This document shows positions 54,709 to 63,097 of a stretch of DNA of 64,000 bases, piece by piece. Position 1 is the first letter of the stretch. Each line of letters opens with the position of its first letter. The DNA comes from Pedobacter sp. AK013. Its GTDB lineage: Bacteria > Bacteroidota > Bacteroidia > Sphingobacteriales > Sphingobacteriaceae. Location: positions 20,185 through 84,184 of the forward strand of contig NZ_JACHCQ010000031.1 in NCBI RefSeq assembly GCF_014205835.1, read 5' to 3'. The notes under the pieces are model-generated. The model worked only from the letters and a program-made list of their open reading frames with translations. It was not told the origin of the DNA and ran no database searches. The position numbers and the translations under genes were made by a program.

Positions 54709-54930
54709 TTGTTGTGTAACGAAATAGATAGATCGGGGCTTGGGCTATGCCGTAGCCAAAAAGGTAAAAAAGACATAGCTAATTATTGAGGGATAACCTG
54801 TGAGCAATGTAAGACGTTTTACTGTTTGATCTTCCTGTTTATGCTACCGTTTGCATTTTTTTTGATTAAGTTTTAATGTTCTGGTAATTAGTATTTTACA
54901 TTGCTTATTGATAATTGTTGTACCATAATT

Positions 54931-54961
54931 TTTGTAAACTGATATGCTTATGATATATTTG
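54931..54961 (+). promoter_or_regulatory. Consensus Bacteroidota promoter of the 55.0-57.8 kb operon
   Basis: TTTG (54931-54934), 19 bases and TATATTTG (54954-54961), the full consensus. Transcription should begin about 54966-54970, so the ATG at 54964 cannot be the start and the ATG at 55006 is supported. Confidence 0.7.
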
Positions 54962-55005
54962 TTATGCAACCGATTGTTTTGTTGCGCCTTAACCAAATTA
55001 AAATT

Positions 55006-55740
55006 ATGATCTATAAACGAATGATGTGCTGCCTGATGCTTCTTATCTGCTGTGCAGCCTATTCCAGGGCCCAGAATACTAGCCCTTACATCATCAATGT
55101 AACAAACAAACCCTATTTACTGCGAAGCTTTCTGATGTTTGAAGGCAAAAAACGTACCCATGTAATTTCTGTAGGTACGCCCGAAAAAGTAAACTATGCT
55201 TACGATTTAAAGCAGGGTGCTTTACTCGAGGTATGGCGTGGAGATTTTATGGATGTGAAAGAAATGTGGCAAGATAGGGGAGAACCTCAGCTCGCCAAAC
55301 CTTTGGGTACCGTTTTACCACTTTCTGCAACACCTGCCCTTGCTGTACTGGCCGATAAAGATGCTGCATGGCCTGATTCTATTGCTTTTGACGACCTTCA
55401 AAACAAGGGTTATGTATTGGATAAAAGCAAAATGCCAACCTTCTTATATACCGCTAACGGTGCCGATGTAACTGATAAAATAACCGTTCTGAATGGCGGT
55501 ACAGCTTTAAGCCGTACCATCAGCATCAGCAACGGCAAGCAGCCACTTTATTGTCGTATTGCTGCCGGATCAACTATCGAAGCGCATAAAAATAATACTT
55601 ACACTGTTGGCGATAAGGCTTATACCGTAACAGTGGGCCAAGGCACGAAGGCGTTTATCAGGAAAACCCAAAATGGCAAGGAGCTGCTGGTGCTACTGGC
55701 CAATGCCACCGATTCGTTAACCTATTCGCTAACCTGGTAA
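55006..55740 (+). CDS. Exported protein, partner of the azurin-fused dehydrogenase, 244 aa
   Basis: Start 55006 (MIYKRMMCCLMLLICCAAYS) gives a proper signal peptide; the consensus promoter rules out 54964. The mature part shows LRSFLMFEGKKRTHVISVG and YDLKQGALLEVWRGDFMDVK, which I recall as a segment of larger Bacteroidota/Planctomycetes proteins with c-type haem domains. No CxxCH is seen here, so haem binding is not supported. It lies 7 bases before the azurin-fused gene, so they are surely one operon. Confidence 0.6.
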   Translation: MIYKRMMCCLMLLICCAAYSRAQNTSPYIINVTNKPYLLRSFLMFEGKKRTHVISVGTPEKVNYAYDLKQGALLEVWRGDFMDVKEMWQDRGEPQLAKPLGTVLPLSATPALAVLADKDAAWPDSIAFDDLQNKGYVLDKSKMPTFLYTANGADVTDKITVLNGGTALSRTISISNGKQPLYCRIAAGSTIEAHKNNTYTVGDKAYTVTVGQGTKAFIRKTQNGKELLVLLANATDSLTYSLTW

Positions 55741-55747
55741 TCAAGAC

Positions 55748-57775
55748 ATGAAAAAATCAACATACTTATTGTCTCTTTTGTTACTGGGCACCGGACTGGT
55801 AACCGTAAAAGCACAAACACAAACAGAGAAACAGATTTATCCCATAGTAACCGTTCCCATTCCAAAAGAAATAGCCTTGGAAGTTGGTGGAATGACTTTT
55901 TTACCTAATGATGAGCTGGCTGTGGCTACCCGTAAAGGTGAAGTGTGGATTATCACCAATCCTTATATGAAAGATGGCCAGCAACCAAAATACCGTCTAT
56001 TTGCGCAAGGTATGCACGAAATATTGGGCTTAAATTACATCAAGGGCGATCTTTACCTTACCCAGCGCGCCGAGATTACACGCCTGCGCGATCTGGACGG
56101 CGATGGCGAAGCCGATGAATACCGCACCATGTACTCCTGGCCATTATCAGGCAATTACCATGAATATGCCTATGGTCCGATGTTGGATAAAGATGGCAAT
56201 ATGGTGGTTACACTTAACGTGGGCTGGATTGGCTATGGTGCCAGTTTATCTAAATGGCACGGATGGATGCTCAAATTTACTCCCGATTTTAAGTTAAAAC
56301 CTTTTGCAACCGGCTTCCGTTCGCCTGCAGCGATGGCGCTGAATAGCGAAGGCGATATATTTTATGCCGAAAACCAGGGCGACTGGGTAGGCTCAGGCAG
56401 CATTACCCACGTAGAGGAAGGCGATTTTGTAGGCAATCCTGCCGGCCTGGTATGGGCAGATGAGCCAGGCTCCCCGATTAAACTGCACAAAAAAGATATT
56501 CCCGATACCGGCGAACCTGAATTCGAAGTAGCCAAAAGAGTGCCTGGACTAAAAACACCTTCTGTGTGGATTCCACATTCTATTATGGGTAACTCAACAT
56601 CGGGTATCCTCAATTATACTGATAATGGCAATATGGGGCCTTTTAAAGGGCAGCTTTTTGTAGGCGACCAATCGCAGAGTAACATCAACAGGGTATTTTT
56701 AGAGAAAGTTAAAGGGGTATACCAGGGCGTGGTATTTCCATTTCGCAGGGGATTTTCTTCAGGTATCCTCAGGATGAACTGGGGATCAGATGGTAGTATG
56801 TTTGTTGGAATGACTTCAAGAGGGTGGTCATCTACAGGTAAAGCCGAATACGGGTTGCAGCGTTTAACCTGGTCGGGTATTATGCCATTTGAGGTGCAAA
56901 CGGTAAAGGCTCAGCCTGATGGTTTCGAGCTTGAGTTTACCATGCCTGTTGATGAAAAAACCGCCCGCGATGCCGGCGCTTATAAACTCTCTACTTTTAC
57001 CTATAAATACCACCACATTTACGGCAGTCCGGTAATTAACCGATCGGCCCGTACCATTAAAGCCATTGTTGTTTCTCCCGATCATAAACGGGTGCGCCTG
57101 GTGTTGGATAGCTTAAAAGAAGGTTACATCCACGAAATCAAAATGGAAGGATTACGTGCTGAACAGGGCAATATCCCTTTATTGCATGATTATGGCTATT
57201 ATACTTTGAATAAGATCCCTGATGGAGAAAAATTGGCCTTAACTGCTGAAAATAAACCTACAGGCAACGCGCCGGCTGAACACCATATGGAGGGAATGGA
57301 ACACCACCAAATGGGCAATATGCCAGCAGCAGGTGGTGCAGTTAAAGGCAATACCGATGTTACAAAACATGTTACGCAACAACCCGAAAACTGGACTAAA
57401 GGACCTGATAAAACGATTGTACTGGGTACCAAGCCAGGTTTAAAGTTCGACCTGACCAGTATTACCCTAAAGGCAGGTACTACAGTAAAATTAACCTTCA
57501 AAAATGTGGATGATATGTTGCACAATTTTGTGCTCACCACGCCTGGTTCTGGTAATGCGGTAGGGGAAATGGCCTTAAAAATGGGCCTAGATGGCGAAAA
57601 GTACGATTTTGTTCCTGCCACACCTAAGGTGTTGGCTTACACGTCGTTATTACAACCTGGAAAATCGGATACGATTTATTTTACAGTGCCTAAAACACCG
57701 GGCATCTATCCTTTTATTTGTACCTATCCGGGCCACTATATGGTGATGAAAGGCCAGATGAAAGTGATTAAATAA
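55748..57775 (+). CDS. Secreted sugar-dehydrogenase-like propeller fused to azurin-like domain
   Basis: 675 residues with a leader (1-23). Residues ~30-400 look like a glucose/sorbosone dehydrogenase-type six-bladed propeller (TQRAEITRLRDLDGDGEADE, FRSPAAMALNSEGDIFYAEN, GWMLKFTPDFK). ~500-530 is a His/Met-rich linker (HHMEGMEHHQMGNM) likely to bind copper. ~560-675 is a type-1 copper domain: His592 (MLHNFVL), Cys658, His663 and Met667 (CTYPGHYMVM). Known for the family: the copper domain passes electrons to the respiratory chain; the sugar-oxidising role here is inferred. Confidence 0.75.
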   Translation: MKKSTYLLSLLLLGTGLVTVKAQTQTEKQIYPIVTVPIPKEIALEVGGMTFLPNDELAVATRKGEVWIITNPYMKDGQQPKYRLFAQGMHEILGLNYIKGDLYLTQRAEITRLRDLDGDGEADEYRTMYSWPLSGNYHEYAYGPMLDKDGNMVVTLNVGWIGYGASLSKWHGWMLKFTPDFKLKPFATGFRSPAAMALNSEGDIFYAENQGDWVGSGSITHVEEGDFVGNPAGLVWADEPGSPIKLHKKDIPDTGEPEFEVAKRVPGLKTPSVWIPHSIMGNSTSGILNYTDNGNMGPFKGQLFVGDQSQSNINRVFLEKVKGVYQGVVFPFRRGFSSGILRMNWGSDGSMFVGMTSRGWSSTGKAEYGLQRLTWSGIMPFEVQTVKAQPDGFELEFTMPVDEKTARDAGAYKLSTFTYKYHHIYGSPVINRSARTIKAIVVSPDHKRVRLVLDSLKEGYIHEIKMEGLRAEQGNIPLLHDYGYYTLNKIPDGEKLALTAENKPTGNAPAEHHMEGMEHHQMGNMPAAGGAVKGNTDVTKHVTQQPENWTKGPDKTIVLGTKPGLKFDLTSITLKAGTTVKLTFKNVDDMLHNFVLTTPGSGNAVGEMALKMGLDGEKYDFVPATPKVLAYTSLLQPGKSDTIYFTVPKTPGIYPFICTYPGHYMVMKGQMKVIK

Positions 57776-57807
57776 TATTTGTATTTAACAGCCAATAATT
57801 ATTAAAA

Positions 57808-57848
57808 GCAGATTGAGCGTTGATTTAAGCGCTTAATCTGCTTTTTTT
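57808..57848 (+). terminator. Terminator after the azurin-fused gene
   Basis: GCAGATTGAGCG (57808-57819) and CGCTTAATCTGC (57830-57841) with one G-T type pair, then seven Ts. Confidence 0.8.
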
Positions 57849-58023
57849 ATACTCATTAATTATGCCCCCACTTCACTTTGTAACTAAGATAAAAGTACTA
57901 AAAGATTGGAAAGACTATAGAAGAATTAGCAGGTACTTTTTCAGACCACCAAAAAAATAATTATTAATTTTAGGTGATACCTGGTCAAAAATATCCACAT
58001 ACTATAATAAAAGCATAGTAATC

Positions 58024-58584
58024 ATGACAGCAACATTCATTAATGAGAAGCCCAGCCAGCGCGAAGCACTTTTTATGAAACTCTACAAAGAAGCCTTTCC
58101 TTTGGTTGCAAGACATGTGAGCAAGATGGGCGGATCATTTGACGAGGCGAAAGACATTTTTCAGGATGCACTGATAATATATTATGAGAAAGTACAGGTT
58201 TCGGGGCTAAAGTTGAGGTACCGGGAAAAAGCCTATTTATTTGGGATCGCCAAATATTTATGGATCAAACGTTACCAGGAAAACGACAGGCAGGTTGCTC
58301 TTGATTCTTTTAGTCTTGTTTTTAATGAAGAGATCGATTGGGCAGATACCGGATACGAGGAAGTTTCTTCAGGGAAACTGTTGCGTTTACTGGAGCAGGC
58401 CGGACAGAGATGTATGCAATTGCTCAGTGCTTTTTATTATGAAAAACTCGATATGGAAACACTGGCAGGGCGTTTTGGCTTTTCGGGCGCGCGCTCTGCA
58501 ACCGCCCAGAAATTTAAATGCCTCGAAAAAGTTAAAAATACCGTTAAAGCTAAATCCTTAACATATGAAGACATTGTTGAATGA
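58024..58584 (+). CDS. ECF-type RNA polymerase sigma factor
   Basis: 186 residues. Region 2 contains FDEAKDIFQDALIIYYEKVQ (41-60) and YREKAYLFGIAKYLWIKRYQ (-10 recognition helix). Region 4 contains LSAFYYEKLDMETLAGRFGF followed by SGARSATAQKFKCLEKVK, a helix-turn-helix. There is no N-terminal region 1. The start ATG is 248 bases past the previous operon. Its stop is overlapped by the next gene by 20 bases, so translation is coupled. The target regulon is unknown. Confidence 0.85.
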   Translation: MTATFINEKPSQREALFMKLYKEAFPLVARHVSKMGGSFDEAKDIFQDALIIYYEKVQVSGLKLRYREKAYLFGIAKYLWIKRYQENDRQVALDSFSLVFNEEIDWADTGYEEVSSGKLLRLLEQAGQRCMQLLSAFYYEKLDMETLAGRFGFSGARSATAQKFKCLEKVKNTVKAKSLTYEDIVE

Positions 58585-58834
58585 GCTCCGTTTAATTGAG
58601 CATTATCTGCTGTCGGACGATAAGGATGGAGAAAGTTTCCTGCTCGAAGCCAAAATGATTTTACAGCCCGAACTCAAAGAGCAGGTATACTGGCAGCAGA
58701 AAACCTACCAGGTGGTGCGCGATTATGGCCGGAAACAGCTGAAAAACGAAATCAATAACATTCACGAAACGCTGTTCAATACCGAAGCGCATCAAAGTTT
58801 CAGGCAAAAGGTAATGCATTTGTTCGGCAAATAA
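58565..58834 (+). CDS. 89-aa protein overlapping the ECF sigma gene, possible anti-sigma
   Basis: The start lies 20 bases inside the sigma gene. 89 residues, mainly helical and charged (RLIEHYLLSDDKDGESFLLEA; VRDYGRKQLKNEINNIHETL). There is no membrane segment, so it is soluble. No family recognised. Position is that of a cognate regulator of the sigma factor (inference). A ClpP paralogue follows 75 bases on, which could in principle remove it. Confidence 0.6.
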   Translation: MKTLLNELRLIEHYLLSDDKDGESFLLEAKMILQPELKEQVYWQQKTYQVVRDYGRKQLKNEINNIHETLFNTEAHQSFRQKVMHLFGK

Positions 58835-58909
58835 ACAATCAATTTAATTTATAAATCGTGCTCCATTATTGGGGCAGGGGCATCGTTATGCCTAAAATTT
58901 AAAAGCAAT

Positions 58910-59602
58910 ATGATGAATATTAACCAGGAATTCCGCCTTTATGCAGTAAAACACCAGCGCTTAAACAGCCTCTATGTAGATCAGTATATGAGCAGAACTG
59001 CTGCTTATACCTTGCCGGTTGCCATGACGCCCTATATCACGGAAGAACGCCAGCTGAATGTGGCACAAATGGATGTCTTTTCGCGGTTGATGATGGACAG
59101 GATTATTTTTTTAGGCGAAGCCGTTGAGGAGCGGAATGCAAATGTAATACAGGCCCAATTGCTTTTTTTGCAGTCGGTTGATGCCAAAAGCGACATCCAG
59201 TTGTATATCAATTCGCCAGGTGGATCGGTGTATGCAGGTTTAGGCATTTACGATACCATGCAGTTTATCGAGCCTGATGTAGCGACCATTTGTACGGGTA
59301 TTGCCCTTTCTATGGGTTCGGTATTGTTGTGTGCAGGTGCTGCTGGTAAACGTTCGGCTTTGCAGCACTCGCGGGTCATGATCCATCAAACCTCAAGTGG
59401 GGCAGAAGGAACCGCTATTGATATGGATATCAGGATTAAAGAGGTGCTAAAAGTGCAATCAGATCTTTACCATATTCTGGCGAAACATAGTGGACAAAGT
59501 TATGAACGGATCAACGAATTAGCCAGTCGCGATTATTGGATGAGCGCCATCGAAGCAAAGGAATTCGGAATGATAGATGAAGTGTTAACGCGCGAGGGGT
59601 AA
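58910..59602 (+). CDS. ClpP-family serine protease, stand-alone paralogue
   Basis: Numbered from the second Met (58913), which I prefer, 229 residues. The catalytic triad is intact: Ser133 in GIALSMGSV, His158 in RVMIHQTS, Asp207 in SRDYWM. YINSPGGSVYAGLGIYDTMQ is textbook ClpP. The segment before the Ser differs from housekeeping Bacteroidota ClpP (GMAASMGA becomes GIALSMGS). No clpX or tig is adjacent. It follows the sigma/89-aa pair in the same direction (75 bases), so a dedicated role in regulated proteolysis is plausible. Confidence 0.88.
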   Translation: MMNINQEFRLYAVKHQRLNSLYVDQYMSRTAAYTLPVAMTPYITEERQLNVAQMDVFSRLMMDRIIFLGEAVEERNANVIQAQLLFLQSVDAKSDIQLYINSPGGSVYAGLGIYDTMQFIEPDVATICTGIALSMGSVLLCAGAAGKRSALQHSRVMIHQTSSGAEGTAIDMDIRIKEVLKVQSDLYHILAKHSGQSYERINELASRDYWMSAIEAKEFGMIDEVLTREG

Positions 59603-59608
59603 AAAAGT

Positions 59609-59654
59609 AATCAATAAAGAGCCAAAATGCCTGTGTGACTCTTTATTGATTTTA
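59609..59654. terminator. Bidirectional terminator between ClpP gene and collar-domain gene
   Basis: AATCAATAAAGAG (59609-59621) and CTCTTTATTGATT (59639-59651), then TT. It is 7 bases past the ClpP stop and just before the convergent gene's stop. Confidence 0.75.
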
Positions 59655-59677
59655 AAATAATTATACCGTATAATGCC

Positions 59678-60904
59678 TTAGTTAATTTTGATATAATAAT
59701 AAACAGATACGTTTTTTGGCCTTGTCTCCGTACTTATTCTGGGCTCACCATATCCGGCGGGTATCCTTCCCTCAGTATTTATGGCTGCTGTTCCTTCAAC
59801 AGTATACCTTTGCCTTGGTGTATTTGGCGCCTGCTTCTCAGCAATAAGTACAGCAACATTGTCTTTATCAAGATGTTTATGACCCTGGAAAGAATCACTT
59901 TGATAGCCACCAACAACGCGGGTATCCGGATCACTTTTCTCTTTAGCTACTGCAGGTACGGGCTGGTAAGGATCAAAAATGTTTAAGCCCCTCACAAACA
60001 TCCCCCGCAAATCGGGTACATTAATTTGCGATGTGAGTATCTGAAACTTTGAATTAGGAACCGGGCGGCCATCACAAGGTGCCCACTTACTTTTATTGGA
60101 GGTAAAAATTCCCCCCGGACTCTTGTCGTGATTTTTCGTAACGGTATTAAACTGTTCATAGTTCAAATAAGAGGTAATAATGGTTCCAATCGGAAATTCC
60201 TTGGTACTGGTAATATTATCCTGTGCCGAAGCTTTGCTGGAGAATGATCCCCGGTCGGTTTGAATGGTTAAAATCACATCTTCATTGGCAGGCCGCTTAC
60301 AGGTTACCAGTGTGGTAAAGCCTTTTAATGATTCTCCTACATCGAGTTTACCACTTAATAATGCGCTGGTGGGGTATACGTTAAACGAGGTAACTTTTGG
60401 CATGGAGTCGCCTGGTGATGATGGCCGGTAATGGATGGTAAACACCACTGCATCTTCTGTTTCAACATTTGTACCCTGAATAAAACCATATAGGTTGTTC
60501 TGCCCGTTTTTGGTTACGCAATTAACGTAGGCTTCATATAAATTGGTGTTTGGTACCGATTGCAGCAGCATTTGGGCGTTTTCAGCACCTATATTCAGCT
60601 CGGTAATAGACAATAACTTGGTTTTTAATGCTGTAAACTTATCTTCCGAATCATTTGCACCGATTGAAAATGGTACCCCTTTAATGGGGATGGTTAAAGA
60701 AGCACCCCATTTACCGGATTTCATGTCCGATTTGAAGGTTTCGGAAAGATAATAAGTTCTTAAATCTTGACTAAATGAGTTGGTGTTCGTCATTTTAGTA
60801 AAAGAATAGAGGCCGTCGGACAATAGTTTTTCACATTCCTGGGCATAGACTGTTGATGTTATTGAACCAGACAATAACAAGGGTATTAGTAGTTTGCGTA
60901 TCAT
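59678..60904 (-). CDS. Secreted protein with C-terminal phage tail-collar-like domain
   Basis: 408 residues. Leader 1-21 (SGSITSTVYAQ). Residues ~22-255 are of unknown fold. Residues ~268-408 match the phage tail-collar pattern: FPIGTIITSYLNYEQF, SKWAPCDGRPVPNSKFQ, VPDLRGMFVRGLNIFDP, GGYQSDSFQGHKHL and RPKNVSVYYYIKI. Tail-collar domains trimerise at fibre tips and bind receptors; presence behind a Sec leader with no phage genes nearby is unusual. The function is unknown, possibly adhesion. Confidence 0.75.
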   Translation of the reverse strand: MIRKLLIPLLLSGSITSTVYAQECEKLLSDGLYSFTKMTNTNSFSQDLRTYYLSETFKSDMKSGKWGASLTIPIKGVPFSIGANDSEDKFTALKTKLLSITELNIGAENAQMLLQSVPNTNLYEAYVNCVTKNGQNNLYGFIQGTNVETEDAVVFTIHYRPSSPGDSMPKVTSFNVYPTSALLSGKLDVGESLKGFTTLVTCKRPANEDVILTIQTDRGSFSSKASAQDNITSTKEFPIGTIITSYLNYEQFNTVTKNHDKSPGGIFTSNKSKWAPCDGRPVPNSKFQILTSQINVPDLRGMFVRGLNIFDPYQPVPAVAKEKSDPDTRVVGGYQSDSFQGHKHLDKDNVAVLIAEKQAPNTPRQRYTVEGTAAINTEGRIPAGYGEPRISTETRPKNVSVYYYIKIN

Positions 60905-61184
60905 TGGATTTTGATTTTAAGCAAGTTAAAAGATCGATTTTTCTTATGAAATACCTAATAGAGGGTATTATACGTCATTTTTCCTCATTCTAGGGCGAGT
61001 TTTAATGCCCATTGCCTTAAGCACTGGTCTGGCTTGTACCTTAGTATTTTAGAGATTAAACCTTTACAGCAATGACGACCGCGCTGATGGATTCTGCCGA
61101 TGATAGCATAGTCGAAAGTTATTTATTTCGATTTATTATGCTTAAGGAGTCTTATAAGACTCGGGCTAGTAACGAAAATAATTT

Positions 61185-61249
61185 AACCACAGATAAAAAA
61201 GATGCACACAGCTATAAAAATCTGTGTTTATCTGTGTGCATCTGTGGTT
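61185..61249. repeat. AACCACAGA inverted repeat
   Basis: AACCACAGAT (61185-61194) and GATGCACACAG (61201-61211) are inverted by CTGTGTGCATC (61232-61242) and TCTGTGGTT (61241-61249). No gene here. Confidence 0.6.
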
Positions 61250-61261
61250 AAAAATCTTAAC

Positions 61262-61314
61262 CACCCCGCCCTTTGGGCACCCCTCCTAAATTAGGAGGGG
61301 AGTGGCCTCTCAAA
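61262..61314. repeat. CCCCTCCTAA palindrome repeat
   Basis: CCCCTCCTAA (61280-61289) and TTAGGAGGGG (61291-61300), preceded by CCCGCCCTTTGGG. It is of the kind widespread in Bacteroidota intergenic DNA, as far as I recall. With the previous repeat it fills most of the 60905-61351 gap. Confidence 0.6.
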
Positions 61315-61351
61315 GCAGCATAAGGTAAGTGGCCAATTAAAAATTTGAACG

Positions 61352-61888
61352 TTATGCTGTGGCTGCTAAATAGATCGTTTCATTACATTCATCACCCTCA
61401 AAAGACTTACACCAGGCATCGCAAGCGGCAAGCCAATCAAAAATCATTTTATAGGCAACGGTAATTTCGGCTGAAAAGTTTAGGCTTGCACCCTCAAAAT
61501 CTTCTTCCTGAAAAATGTAGGCATTTAAGCCATCATATAGCAGTTCTGATAGGTGTTCTATATCGAAATGGCCAACGGCTTGCAATTGATAAACCTGGTT
61601 TTGGGCATATTGCTGAAAGGTATCTTCATTGGCCAAAGGTTTCGTTTTGGTAAATAGCTTGATGATGTTGTTTACATCGTAAAGGGTGTTGGCAATGGTA
61701 ATGGGTTTGTGTTTGCCTGAACGTGGATCGGGGCCGGTACAGGCGCTGAGCATTTCGGTAAGGAGTTGATTTACATCCGATAAACTAATCATATCGAAAT
61801 AGGCTTCAATCAGTTTCCGGAATTCGGTTACAGCTGCTACCTGATTTGGGAGCTGTGTGTCTGGGTTTTTACAATTGTTGTTCTGCAT
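61352..61888 (-). CDS. Hypothetical protein, 178 aa
   Basis: No family recognised. It lacks a leader or TM and looks mainly alpha-helical and acidic: EFRKLIEAYFDMISLSDVNQ, FDIEHLSELLYDGLNAYIFQ, AYKMIFDWLAACDAWCKSFE. Six or so cysteines are scattered. It is probably cytosolic. It lies between the secreted collar-domain gene and the minisatellite/toxin pair; I cannot infer a function. Confidence 0.55.
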   Translation of the reverse strand: MQNNNCKNPDTQLPNQVAAVTEFRKLIEAYFDMISLSDVNQLLTEMLSACTGPDPRSGKHKPITIANTLYDVNNIIKLFTKTKPLANEDTFQQYAQNQVYQLQAVGHFDIEHLSELLYDGLNAYIFQEEDFEGASLNFSAEITVAYKMIFDWLAACDAWCKSFEGDECNETIYLAATA

Positions 61889-62131
61889 AACATTTGATAA
61901 AAAAGTTCCTGAGTGCTGCAGAACAACAATTAACTCTTTTCAGAGATATTGAAAGATGCGGGTCTAAGCCGCTCACTCAGGAATATTGTGAAATTTTTAA
62001 TTTATTTTATGTCTCTCCGATTAAGTTAAAAGATATTGTTAATTACTGTTCTGCACTACTAAGATAAGCACAATTAAATAATTCACGAAATCTTTTTGCT
62101 CAAATAAGGCATAAATGGGGCGGTTTTATAC

Positions 62132-62420
62132 TTGCAGCTCATAGTTCAGAGGTTGCAGTCGACAGTTCCAACGTTGCAGTCGATAGTTCAAACGTTGCAG
62201 TCGATAGTTCAGACATTGCGGTTGGTAGTTCAGACGTTGCAGTCGATAGTTCAGATGTTGCAGTCGGTAGTTCAAACGTTGCGGTCGGTAGTTCAGACGT
62301 TGCAGTCGATAGTTCAGATGTTGCAGTCGATAGTTCAGACATTGCGGTCGACAGTTCAGACGTTGCGGTCGACAGTTCAGACGTTGTAGTCGATAGTTCA
62401 GACCTTGCAGTCGGTAGTTA
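62132..62420. repeat. 21-bp minisatellite, 13 full units plus 16 bases
   Basis: Unit consensus TTGCAGTCGATAGTTCAGAC plus one base. Thirteen units begin every 21 bases from 62132 (62153, 62174 ... 62384) with 1-4 differences each; a partial unit ends at 62420. Because 21 is divisible by 3, both strands stay open for ~65-85 codons (V-Q-T-L-Q-S-I heptads on plus, T-A-T-S-E-L-S on minus), but no start signal convinces me. It lies ~220 bases before the antitoxin gene. The flanks (61889-62131, 62421-62641) show no gene. Confidence 0.92.
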
Positions 62421-62641
62421 GCTAGTCATTGTACCACCTATTAGTTGCTCTTTATTGTAATTAAATTTCATTTCTCCCTGTTTTCGTATTCTTAACTTTT
62501 TACAGTTTTTTGGTTCGTACTGTTATGATGTATTTCTTTTCTCAAACTATTGCTACTTTTGGTTTGTTGGCTTTTTGTTTATTTTACTTATTTCGTTTAT
62601 TTCGTTTGTATTTTTTGTTTAACTTAGTAAAAAATTGCAGC

Positions 62642-63097
62642 ATGATTTCAACTGATCAAATACGCCGTCCTTCCAAAACAGAGCAGAAGATGGCCATAGA
62701 ATCTTTACCAGCTTTATCATCGATACTCTCCAACATTCATTCTGAACAGACTGAGATTGAGATTGAGGAGACGGGCGAACGCATTAAGATACCTGCCAGG
62801 GCTTTGGTATTTCTTGGCGATATTTTAAAGGCTATGGGTGAAGGTAAGCCTGTTTCTATAGTTCCAATGGCAACAGAGGTAACTACTCAGAAGGCAGCCG
62901 AGATATTGGGATGTTCAAGACCATATTTAGTAAAATTACTGGAAGAGGGCGCTATTGAGTTTATCAAAGTGGGCAAACACCGCAGGATAAAATTCGAGGA
63001 TGTTGTGGCTTACAGAGAAAAGATGAAAGTACAGCAGAAGAACAATATTATCGACATCATGAGCGCTGACGAGGAACTCGGATTGTATGATTCATAG
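62642..63097 (+). CDS. HTH-type antitoxin (excisionase-like DNA-binding domain)
   Basis: 151 residues from ATG 62642 (MISTDQIRRPSKTEQKM); longer starts add a Phe-rich stretch encoded by a T-rich leader and are rejected. The N-terminal part (RIKIPARALVFLGDILKAMG) precedes an excisionase/MerR-like helix-turn-helix: TTQKAAEILGCSRPYLVKLL then GAIEFIKVGKHRRIKFEDVV. The C-terminus is acidic (SADEELGLYDS). It overlaps the PIN gene by 11 bases, a standard toxin-antitoxin arrangement, so it should neutralise it and repress the operon. Confidence 0.82.
   Translation: MISTDQIRRPSKTEQKMAIESLPALSSILSNIHSEQTEIEIEETGERIKIPARALVFLGDILKAMGEGKPVSIVPMATEVTTQKAAEILGCSRPYLVKLLEEGAIEFIKVGKHRRIKFEDVVAYREKMKVQQKNNIIDIMSADEELGLYDS

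Noticed and set aside
57199..57621. 140-codon minus-strand frame opposite the azurin domain
   Set aside because: It is a shadow of the strongly coding plus-strand gene with its copper ligands.
62139..62342. Minus-strand frame (S-T-A-T-S-E-L) over the minisatellite
   Set aside because: It is the mirror of the same 21-base periodicity; no ribosome-binding context or partner.
62132..62389. Plus-strand heptad-repeat frame (V-Q-T-L-Q-S-I) over the minisatellite
   Set aside because: It begins with TTG inside the first repeat unit and exists only because the unit is 21 bases. It stays possible as a decayed coiled-coil gene, but there is no start signal.
62132..62420. CRISPR array
   Set aside because: The units are head-to-tail with no spacers, and no cas gene is present.
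62510..62641. Longer N-terminus for the antitoxin
   Set aside because: The extra 44 residues are Phe/Leu-rich, coded by a T-rich leader, and start far from homologous sequence; the ATG at 62642 fits better.
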